A stretch of 64,000 bases of DNA from Helianthus annuus (Eukaryota > Streptophyta > Magnoliopsida > Asterales > Asteraceae), in contig NC_035444.2 in assembly GCF_002127325.2 (NCBI RefSeq), positions 38,289,140-38,353,139 on the forward strand, given 5' to 3'. The notes beneath the pieces were generated by a model. It had not been told where the DNA came from and did no database searches. It saw nothing but the letters and a program-made list of their open reading frames with translations. The translations under genes were made by a program, and so were the position numbers. Of this stretch, positions 34,453-44,375 are shown piece after piece; the first letter of the stretch is position 1; the number at the start of each line of letters is the position of its first letter.

Positions 34453-35291
34453 TGATGAAACAGTGGTTAACCAAGAGAGGTTAATTCACTGGTCTCGTCA
34501 AGTAGGCCTTCTTTCCGAGGATCGGTGGCTGGATTGTCTGCTGGTCTGTCTCCTGCACGAGGGAAACACACCGTGACTCGTAACAAGGAGGAAAGGGTGG
34601 GGGGTGCTCCTTGTTACTACTCTCCGGCGTGAGAATCAGTAATTTGCTTGAGAAGCAAAGTGTGTGATAGTAGTAGTTGTGAGAGAGTTGAGAAGAGATA
34701 CCTCAAACCTGGTTTGGGATGGGTATTTACAGCCGAGGAGTGAAGGAGGGTAATTGAGTAGCTAGACTGACGACGCGCCACCCTTATGCAGGTGTGTCAG
34801 GCTTGTCGGTTGTGGAGGTGAAGCCACGTCCTACTGTGGTGTCAGTCTGTTGCTTACGTATGGGCTGACAGGCGACTGTCATTGGCGCCACTTGCTCTGT
34901 GGTGTCAGTCCCACTTGCCTCGTGGGCAGGATGCGGTACTGTGCCGCATCACTGCCTGCGGTAACTATTGTTGTTTCCGCGTTCTCACTCTGGCGAAGAC
35001 TGCGGGATGCGGTGTCAGGCCGTATCGCCACTTGTTGTGACTGTTGCTGTTATCCAGATCCCTTGTCGTGACGAAAATGTTCATAGGATGCGGTTCCAGG
35101 CCGCATCGCTATCTGTACACCCATTTTCATACACAAGGTAAGTCTTCTCATCACTTGACCGATTGGATTCGACCGCTGTGTTTGCGCGTGCCTGCACGGA
35201 CACAGATAAGTTCTTGTCGGTGGGGGTTTTTGATAAGGGTAATGGTCACTCGCGGTCATGTTGGCGCGATATCTAGGACCATACCCCTTCA
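34453..35291 (-). repeat. 3' LTR of the Tat element (839 bp)
   Basis: On the minus strand it starts TGAAGGGGTATGG and ends CTGTTTCATCA. It matches 48731-49576 closely, with small indels (GTTAATCC is present only in the other LTR). The position equivalent to the TATA box reads TGTAAATA here instead of TATAAATA. Confidence 0.93.
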
Positions 35292-35303
35292 AGTCCCCCA
35301 GTC
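35292..35303 (-). other. Polypurine tract of the Tat element
   Basis: The minus strand reads GACTGGGGGACT directly before the 3' LTR. Confidence 0.8.
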
Positions 35304-36880
35304 TAGTGTTGTTTCCTCATGCAAGTTGCATGTGGGAGGAATACTGGACTATGAGGTCTTGAAGGTACTTTGGAAGTTGGAGAAAATTCTAGGCCAGACT
35401 GGTGGCTCCTGCTTCAAGTAAATCAAGCTGAGGATCTGGTAGAGTCGTGTGACGTCTTTTCCGTACCGGTGAGCAAGTTCCGTCTTATGCGGAATTCTCA
35501 GCCGAGGATTTTGATCCGGTAGTATGGTCTACCTTTTTCTGATGTCATCAGGGTTGGTTGCCACCTGTTGGTGTGTCGAACTAACCTTTGAGATCGTGAC
35601 TGAAGATGTCAGTGTCCGCAACTCTAGTTGTAACCTTTGCGGTAGCGGATGCAATGTTGTAAGTGCCTTGCTCTCGCTTTATGATTATCAACTGGACATG
35701 CAACGATGATCCCTATCTTGTAGGGTGTTCGTGTTCTTCCAGTTTAGCTCTCAAGTAACTGCACGTCCTTTGCGGTTACCTCGTTCTGTTATATTGTTGG
35801 CCATGTTTGGTTGAACAATGTGAATCGTTCACTTGAACCATGGGTGAATAAACATGGTCATAGGCATGGTAGTGCCCACCATTGTTTATTCTATGCGGTC
35901 CATAGGTGGGCAAACAAAGTCATAATCAGACTTGTTACCACAGCTTCTTGGCTTGTTGCTCAAGGAGATTACCCTAGATAGTTAGGAATCTGGGCGAAAC
36001 TCGTCCGCATTCGTTCTGTAGCCACTTTCCTTCACGCTTAGTTGGAAAGCAGTTTTCTGGAAGTAGCTTTGCTCATCCGTGTGATGGCTTAGTCGTGGCT
36101 CTTCCGTAGCTACAGTTCGTGTGGTTATGCTTCGCCGCAACTACTCATGAGTGTCTGCGGTTTGTAGTAGAAGACTTGCTTTAAAAGAGTGTTACCATTT
36201 GACGTAGCTCTTGAAGGATCAGGAGTCAGGGTTGCTGATGTGCGGTTGCTCATCATACTTATCCCTCTCCCTATGGAGAAGCTGTTTGTGTCCCCTCTGT
36301 GGTTGTGAACCGAACACGAGGGATTTGAAGCTTGAAGAACTTCAAGGTAATGTGGTTTTGCTGTTCCTGGGAAGTGGTTTTTGCAGTCCAATAACAACGC
36401 AGGTTCTGAGTATCTGACACACCTGTGCGGGCTCGTGTGTGTCATCTCCGCATATTCCACGTGTGCTCGTGGGTATATGAGGATATTGGTTATTCCCTCT
36501 TTACATAGTGTAAATATATATTTTCTATTTTTTGAGGGGATGTAAAAAACGACATGTGGTCTAGGTTATGGTTTGAGAAACCATAAAAAACCGCATGCCG
36601 CGTACATGAGAGTTGTCTTCATTTGTAGCTGTTGTAAATGTTGTAGACCGCAAGTGCGAGTTGGTGGAAGTTGGTGGGATTTGCCTGGCATGTGCTGAAA
36701 TGAAAACACGTTTGCACTGCCCAAGGCAATCACTGCACTGTATCGGAAGTGTAAAGGTCTAGTAATGTCAGTCGCGTGGGCGGCCACGCGCGCGTGGTAA
36801 CTGTCAGCGGAACCGTCGCTGTACACGTGGCGTCGCATAACTCGCTCCTTTTTTGCACGACGTTTCGGTTACTGTATAGC
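35304..36880. other. Non-coding 3' region of the Tat element
   Basis: About 1.6 kb between the polypurine tract and the antisense promoter. Short frames exist on both strands but none shows a domain. GC content is higher than in the flanking genome. It would serve as 3' untranslated RNA for the element and as upstream region for the antisense gene. Confidence 0.6.
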
Positions 36881-36904
36881 ATTAGTTGCGATGAGTATAA
36901 AAGG
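36824..36904 (+). promoter_or_regulatory. Promoter of the antisense gene: G-box and TATA box
   Basis: CACGTG at 36824-36829 (in TACACGTGGC, a G-box/ABRE-like context) is followed about 70 bp later by TATAAAAGG at 36896-36904. The ATG of the antisense gene is at 37068, about 165 bp downstream of the TATA box. The spacing fits a normal plant Pol II promoter within the retrotransposon. Confidence 0.65.
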
Positions 36905-37067
36905 GGAAACCGTTTGGGGTTTCCCCTCACTTCTTCAAAAATTCAAAAAATTCTCGGGTGAAGAGAGATTAAAAACCTACGTCTTCTCCGATAAATCATC
37001 TGTTTTTCCAGTGAGGCTTCTTCGAAATTTCTGACCTTATCACACTTTCTCTTTCTTCTTTTTAGTG

Positions 37068-40000
37068 ATGGCTGAACCATCTAATCCCCATTCTACTCCT
37101 GGTGAGAATCCTGAACCTTCGTTGCCGGTGGCGGCGGAGGAGGAGGAGGGTGATGCTCCCGGCGGGGCTTGCCGGTTCTTAAATGGTCGAAAGCTTCGTT
37201 CGACAATCTGATGATGGGTGTTCAGATGCCATAAGAATATGGGGCTGTTTACCCACAAGAGGGTGACACCGCCGCTGATGCTCCGGCGGGGTATGTCACC
37301 ATGTGGGCTGACTTCTTCGGCGACTGTAACCTCCAACTGCCGTTGACTGTGGTTGCGGATCATCGGGTGGAAGAAACTGAGCAACTCGCAGTTGTGGGTG
37401 CTGAGGATAATGCTGGGAAGGATGAGTAGGAAAGCAAGGCCGGTCGTGCGGGAGAAGAGTGGTGGTAAGTATCTTTCTTCCTGTGCGGTTTCTTGCTTTC
37501 TTATTTTTGTTACTGAGATTTTGTAAATGTACTATCAGAGGATGCTCCTCTTTGGAGAATTTTTGACCCGGACTTCAAGGGCAAGGTTGAGGTGCTTGCA
37601 TGTGCGGATGGTGAAGAAGGGTTCAACTTCACCATTCGTGACAATTTCCGAATTCTTGATCCCGAGGCGATGGAGGCAGAACTGCCGCAAGGCAAAGGTA
37701 TCGTGGATATACTTTCCTTACTTGTTTTGTAAATAAGTTGGCCTTGCTGACTCCTTGTTGATGAATGAAACGTAGGTAATCTTGGTGTAACACCCCAAAA
37801 ATATAAAACTTTGTATTTTATTATAAAGAATTAATTAAACGAGAATCAACTAACTAGGAATCTATAACCCAGTTAGTTACAAGTCTAGAAGTGACTTACA
37901 ATGAGGTTAAAACACTTACGTTATAAGTTAGATAAAAATTGAGGGACCACACTGGTAAAAACTGAAACTTGAATACTTAAAACAATAATTAACACACTAA
38001 ACACACACATGTGTTTGTGTTTAGATCGTACAGAAGAAAGGGGCGACCAGGAGTACCCTCCAAACCCTAGTTTCACATAAAACTCACGAATTGAAGCCCT
38101 TAATCTGCTCTAAATCAAGTTTCAAACACGAATTAGTGATCACCTCGTTGCAGGGATCAAAAGGTATACAAAATTTTGTATTTTGATTCTTGTTCAGTTT
38201 TAGGTTAAGTGAGAAAATCAAAAAATTGAGCTTGAATATATGTTGTATGGATGAAATTAGAAGTAACATGATGTCTAGGGATAAAACCCTAGACGAATTC
38301 TTGTTAAAATTTGGTATGATAACTGTAGAGATTATAATCACCATTGTAGGTGATTATTGGGTCTGTAGAGACTAGATAAACACTAGGATTGTAATTACTA
38401 TTCTAGTGAAAACTGAATTCATGCGTTAAATTCAGTATTATTGATGTTGAAATTTTGAGCAAATTGTCTAATTAAAGTGAAAGTAGATGGAAAATAACAT
38501 GTCCACAACCTAATAATGAATATGTAAAATCTGACCCGCTAGGTGTTTGTTAAAACGCCTAAGTGAGGAGTAAAACGTTAAAGATCGGACAAAAATGCAG
38601 ATTTAATTATCATAGTAAATTGTCCGTTATTGATTATAAAAGGGTTCTAAATTGGTTGCGAATGGAACTCTTTAGGTAAAGAATCTGGATCGTCAAGTGG
38701 ACAAGCTAGAGGTGATACACGCTTTGAAGGTATGCGACCTATGATTTCGTTACATTATGTTTAATTATTAGTTTAGTTTGTTATATGGAATCTTGTCAAA
38801 AAGAGAAAACCCATTAAGTCATGGAAGTGACGAAATGCCATAGACAAATAAAATGGGCCAAAAACATGCGTTAGAAACGGAGTTTGGAATGTTAGAAATG
38901 GTGGTTTCCATTCGGCATCCAAATGGGTCAAAACAAGTTGAATTGAAAACGTCGAAGTCAATGACCGTCACTTGTTGATTGGTTATAAACAAAGGGTAAG
39001 CCGTGAAGCGGACACGCTAAATTGTTGCGAAAACATGAACCCTTGTAGAGGGATTAAAGTTCTGAATTATACTTGTCAAATGTTCTAGAAAAGCATGTTT
39101 AAATCCTCGGAAAACAAGCATGATGAATACTGCGTAAGTGTCCCTCTTGAAGGGAGCGAAACGCTATAATGGGTAAACCCGGGATTGGGTAAATCGGTCG
39201 TAGACATGAGATGACAATAAAACAAGTTGATGAACTTGTAGACAAGTGGGTCTAATAAATAAAGAGCCAGAATTAAAGGCTAACTATTTTTAAGCTGGGA
39301 ATTTATGTGAATTGTGTTGATAAATGGGTCCGTAATCTAATTACGGTCGCGTGGGAAAAAGAATCGGCAAAAATGGACGCTCGAGTCAAAAGATTTGTCG
39401 ATTTAAAGTTTAGATTTGATAAAAATGGTGCTGGGCTGATTTGCAGCTCTAGCCAACAAACATTCTGTCAAAATCTCACCGTAGCGCTACGCCACGGCCA
39501 AATTGGATCACCGTCACGCGACGCGACCATCTCAAAACATGAAATTTTCTGTGTTTTTGACATGTTTGAACACGGAACTTGCTTTTACTTGATTTCTAAA
39601 GTGTCAAAACTAATTATTCTCATGGTTTTAACCGTAGGTGATAATGGACCTAATCCGGATGGCGATCAAGCAATTATCAAGAACCGAACGCACCAAATGA
39701 AGCTTCCGCATTTTATCTATTTTGTTTTAGTAGTATGTAAACACTTGAAACTATGTTTTAAAAGTTTATCTAGTAGGATGATGGCTTGAATGTTATGATC
39801 AAGTTTGATCTTAAAACCATGAAGTTTTTGCAAACTCGAAATTTTTGTATTAAATGCTAGTTATATATTATTAATTCGGTTATTTTAAGATGAGTCTTAC
39901 ACTTGGGGCCTTGGGAGACCCTGATGCGACAGGCATTCCCAAAAAGCATGTGGAGAAAGGCGTGCGGTTTCGAAAACCGAAGAAAACGCATGAGCCGGCT

Positions 40001-42040
40001 ATTGTTCCTCCCTTGGTGCTGTAGGTGGCAGGTATCTCTCGTACTCGTTTACGCAGCTACAACGATTACGTGGTAGTGTCTGACACCCTTGAGGGTTTGG
40101 GTGTTCTAGGTGGTCGTGCAGCTACAAGTGGGTCCTCTGCAGGTTCTAAACCTACTGATGAGAAGAAGCGGAAGGTAGATGTTGCTGGTGCTAGTGAGCA
40201 AAAACGTCTGAAGTTGAGAAGGACTCGGACAGCTGCTATTTCGCAGCCAAAGCCTGCGATTGTGACTGGTAAGTTAACCATATGTTTACAAGTGTTTATC
40301 ATTTTAGCTTGTAACTTATGGTTGTTTTTTGCGTTGTTGTAGAACCGTGTGAGGAGACTTTTTCCTTTTTTGACGCTCGTTCTTCTCCCCCGCGAGACGC
40401 GGATTTAGACATGGGAGTCAATAAGGAGTTCAGAAGAAGTCCTTCTATCGAAGTAGTTACTCCGCCATCTGCGCATGCGGAGGATACTGGGAAGAAGGCC
40501 GCGGGTCAGACCATCTTTGATACGGTGGATTCATCTGACAATTTGATTGAGCCGCGTGATATTGATGTTGAGGGGGGGATAATCTGAAGTCCCCTGATGC
40601 TGAGAAGGTTTCTGGTTCTACCTCCGCGGGTACGGGCTTTGAAGAACCGTCCATTCAGCCTGGTGAGACTGAATTGGAGTTCTATTACCGTTCTTACATG
40701 GAAAACCAGGGTGTGAACTACCATCGTCCTCCTTGGACTGTTATGCAAGGGGATGATATTTAGAATGATCCCTCCGCTTGTAGGGATATCTTGAGTGGTT
40801 TGGGCACCCCGTTTGAGATTCTTCGTGCTCGTGGTCTATCTCGTGAGAACCGGATAAACTAGATCTCTTCCATGCTTGTTGGAAGCTCTATAATGGCGAA
40901 TGCGATTATATAGGATTACAGGGTCCTTGGCCGCAAGGAAGAGTAGACCGTTCGCCTGCGGGCTGAGGCTGAGGCAATGGCGAAGGCTGCTCATGAAGGT
41001 GCGGAGCAGCTTGAAAGAGAGAGAGCTGCTTTTGAGAAGCTAAAGCATACCGAAAATTGGGCTGTGACTGCTGGCCTTAAACAGATTCGTACTCTTGCCA
41101 AACTGCTTTCTAATGAGCGCAAGGGTTGGAGGGAAGCTTGCGCTCGAGAAAATGAAAAACTTTTCCATGTTCATCAGGAGCTGACTAATCTCAAGGCGGC
41201 GAATGCTGCTTTGATGAAGGAGAAGGCCGCAGCTGAAGCGGCTGCCAAAGATGCCAAAGAAGCGGAGGCACGCGGTGCCAAGGCTCTTGAAGCGGCGGAT
41301 GCTGACCGCAAAAATTTAAACAAGGTTGTTGAGGACCTCAAGGTATGACTTGCGTTAATACTTGAGTTTGCTTCTTTGTTTTACAAGTATAATTGATTAT
41401 CCTTCTATACTTGTGTATGCTTTGTTGTTGATAGGTTGAAGTGCAGAACCGGGTGACCATTCTTGAGGAGGTTACTGCCTGCGCGACTGATGTTGAAACG
41501 CGGGCAAGGGAGGCTGTTGAGGCCAGAGATAGTTTGGTTACTTCTTTGGATCAGCTTAAGGTGGACCGTGACTGGATGCGTGATCACAGTATCGGGCATG
41601 TAAGTAGCCGATGCCTTTGTTATCTTTAGGTTTTGCTTTTGTTTAACCTCGTTACTTGTGTTTTGCAGATTGTTGGAACCATTCTTGACGCGCCTGAAAA
41701 CGCAAGTGCTGTTAATGAGCTTAAGGAGCGTGCGCGGGAGGCGGGGTTCATGGCTGGTTACAACGATTGCCTTAATCATGTCAACCCTTTCTATAAGAGC
41801 AAGTTTACTGATGAGAGATCTGGGTTTCATGGTGTAGATACTGAGGCTCAGTATGTTGCAGCTGTTAACGCGTACAACGGCTTGTCCATTTCCGCCATTG
41901 AGGATATTGAGAAATGTTTAGAGGCGGAAGATTATGTGGACCGCTTGCGGTTGTTGTATGATGATCCTGAGGAGGAGGAGGAGGAGACCACTGGTGGCGC
42001 AAAGGGTGGAGCGGGCACCAATAGTACAAAAGAAGACTAG
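37068..42040 (+). pseudogene. Spliced antisense gene of the Tat element (gypsy-type transposase-like, PF04195-like N-terminus)
   Basis: The gene runs opposite to gag-pol. Exon 1 starts MAEPSNPHSTPGENPEPSLP. After stops and shifts it shows EGDTAADAP and TMWADFFGDCNLQLPLTV, as in the plant family named putative gypsy-type transposon. Exon 2 is 37539-37697. Exon 3 is 37776-37785 joined in phase to 39907-40268, and a solo LTR splits it. Exon 4 is 40343-41342, exon 5 is 41435-41599 and exon 6 is 41669-42040. Introns have GT-AG ends (GTAAGT, GTATGA donors). The middle is a long alanine, glutamate and lysine-rich coiled coil (about 40980-41590) and the C-terminus is acidic (DDPEEEEEETT). Stops occur at 37209, at the end of the PPLVL stretch (near 40021) and in exon 4. 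Function of the family is unknown. Most of the PF04195 region appears deleted. Confidence 0.75.
37786..39901 (+). mobile_element. Solo LTR inside exon 3 of the antisense gene (2,116 bp)
   Basis: Starts TGTAACACCCC, ends GAGTCTTACA, and is flanked by TSD CTTGG (37781-37785 and 39902-39906). No primer site, polypurine tract or interior is present. The termini and length suggest a chromovirus LTR of another family than the 3.27 kb LTRs. A 160-codon frame inside (39307-39789) shows no domain. Confidence 0.88.
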
Positions 42041-42822
42041 GTTGGCCTGCGTGCCCTTTTTTTACTTCTCTTTTTGATGTAAATGTTTTTAGAGGAGAAT
42101 TGATGTAAAACTTCTTCTGCACCGCAACGGTGAGAAATATTTTGGAATATGTAAAGTTTAACCCCCTTTGATCAATTTGTACAAGTCTTTCTACCTCTTG
42201 TATCTTGAATGTGTGCCAGTTAATGTTTTTGTAAATAACGTTAAGTCTGAATTTGCCATTTGCATATCTAGGTGATATGCAAGTATGTGCGGCTCAAAGT
42301 TCATAAGTAAAGAATGTTTACTTTGTCCTTGTGTGAGCGCGGTTAGAATAGTGTTTATTTAAGGCCAATGTTTTAGGCGTATATAAATAATACTAAGTCA
42401 TTGTTTGCCATTTGCACGTCTAGGTGACATGCAAGTATATGAATAACTCAGTTGGCTGTAAAGCGCAGTTGAGTATACTCTACACCTTTGTCGTGTGAGT
42501 ATTAGTAAATTCCCGTTTTTATCCCGTTAGGGTTTAGGGATTGTTGTAAGTTTTGTAAAAACTGTATATGCGTATCCAGCCGGATAGACACTGATGTTTT
42601 GCCTTTGCTAGCCTATTACAATATTTGTGTGTGGTCACTACTTTGTGTGGGTAACGCGAATGAGGATTTTGCCAATCTGTTTTTGTGGATACCGCAAATT
42701 GGAACACGCATTTGTAATAGAAAGATAAACAATATTGCATTAAATTGTTCATTTATTTATTGACAAATGGCCTGCGGGCCAGTAGGTTACATGGAAAATA
42801 TAAAAGTAGCTTATATATAACA
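42041..42822. other. Convergent intergenic region between antisense gene and pol
   Basis: The plus-strand antisense gene and minus-strand pol end towards each other here. A diverged direct repeat is visible: TTTGCCATTTGCATATCTAG-TGATATGCAAGTAT near 42250 and TTTGCCATTTGCACGTCTAG-TGACATGCAAGTAT near 42400. It may hold the 3' ends of both transcripts. Confidence 0.6.
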
Positions 42823-44375
42823 GCGGCGAAGTTGCTGTGCGTTCCATGTTCTTGCGATGGGTTCACCTTCTAACGTTTGTAATCTGTACGCACCTTTGCC
42901 CAAGACCTCTTGGATGAGGTAGGGTCCTTCCTACTTGGGGGAAAGTTTCCCTGGGCGCTATGCGTTAGAGGCCTCATTGTCCCGAAGGACATAGTCTCTT
43001 GGGTTGAATGTGCAGATGCGGACGCGCGCGTTGTAGTACTTTTCTAGTTTGGTTTTATACTTGGCCTCGTTGATTGCGGCGTTTTCGCGCCTTTCTTCTA
43101 AGAGGTCCAAGTCAAGCCTGCGCTCGGCATTGTTGTCAACTTTGTTGATAGCTAACATTCGGGGTGAATGGAGACCAATTTCAGCGGGGATCACTGCCTC
43201 AGAGCCATATACTAGGCTGAAGGGTGTCTCCCCGTGACTTGTCTTCGGGTTAGTCCTATGTACCCATAGGATACTTGGGAGTTCATCGACCCAGCCGCGT
43301 CTGGCTGTTCCCAATCGTGACTTTATGCCTTTAACTAAACTTTTATTGATGCTCTCAACTTGGTCGTTCCCTTGCGGATGCGCCACGGAGGAGAAGACAT
43401 GTTCAATGTTTAGTTCCTTTAGCCATCTTCGGGAGCGAAGTTGGTGCCGTTATCGGTTGGGGTGCAAACGAGCCGAGCGGCTCGCGAGCTACTCGAGATC
43501 GGCTCGAGAAAAAGCTCGAAATAAGCCGAGCCATATCGAGCCCGAGCCAAGCTTGAGCCTAAAATAAAGCTCGTTTGTTTACCGAGCCCGAGCTCGAGCC
43601 TCGCATGTGAAGCTCGTTAGGCTCGTCGAGCCTTATCGAGCCTTAGTGTAAACGAGCTGAGTCGAGCCGTGCTTATTTTAACTTGTTTGCAAGCCGATCT
43701 CGAATCTAAAAATAAGCTTATTGAGTAAACGAGCCCGAGCCCGAGCTTCACTTATCGGGCTCGTTTGCACCCCTAGTTATCGGTTACGATGCACATTGGT
43801 AGACTGAAACGACAGATGATGTGTTCCCAGACAAATTTCCTTGTTATCATAGCGGTGGTAGAGGCTAGCGGTTTCGCTTTTACCCATTTGGTAAAGTAGT
43901 CGACAGCCACTATGATAAATTTTACCACACCTGGTGCATATGGAAATGGTCCCACCACGTCGATTGCCCATTTTTGGAAAGGCCATGCGGTGGTGATGGG
44001 GACAAGGTTGTTCTTTGGGTGCAATGTCTTTGTTGCGTGTCGTTGACAATTAAAACATTTGCACAGGACTTTAGCGGCATCCAGGTGCATGCCAGGCCAG
44101 TAATACCCAGCGTTCATTATTTTGGCCACTATCAAACGCGGCCCTGCATGTATGCCGCATATTCCGTCGTGTATTTCTCTGATGAGATACATGGCATTTT
44201 GAGGGTCGACGCATCGTAGGAGTGGCCCTGGGTATGATTTGCGGTATAAAATACCGTCCCCCATCTGATAGTGGCACGCCTTGTATTGTAGTTTGCGTGC
44301 CTCTACTTTGCTTTCGGGGGTAACACCTGATTGTAAGTATGCGATGATTGGTGTCATCCAAGACGTTGTTCCGTA
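42823..44375 (-). pseudogene. Tat integrase, split by a hAT MITE
   Basis: From about 44357 on the minus strand the integrase zinc finger is seen (REIHDGICGIHAGPRLIVAK, then CFNCQRHA). The core follows (WAIDVVGPFP, VDYFTKWVKAKPL, then CIVTDN), where the MITE at 43457-43775 interrupts. Beyond it the frame resumes with AHPQGNDQVES (the conserved glutamate of the DDE triad), ARRGWVDELPSILW, SLVYGSEAVIP and the C-terminal part to about 42823. An extra stop lies at 42958-42960, and the stretch just after the MITE has several stops or shifts. Integrase would join element cDNA to the chromosome. No chromodomain is present, as expected for Tat. Confidence 0.88.
43457..43775. mobile_element. hAT-type MITE built of GGCTCG/CGAGCC words (319 bp)
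   Basis: Termini are TTGGGGTGCAAACGAGCC and, in reverse complement, TAGGGGTGCAAACGAGCC. They are flanked by a perfect 8 bp duplication GTTATCGG (43449-43456 and 43776-43783). The interior is a dense series of GAGCTCG, CGAGCC and GAGCCC words in both orientations. It sits inside the integrase core of the Tat element, so it is younger. Confidence 0.95.

Noticed and set aside
39307..39789. 160-codon frame in the solo LTR
   Set aside because: No domain or codon signal; it lies within an LTR bounded by a CTTGG duplication.
41405..42122. Minus-strand frames opposite the antisense gene
   Set aside because: They have no domain and oppose exons with clear splice sites and coiled-coil coding.
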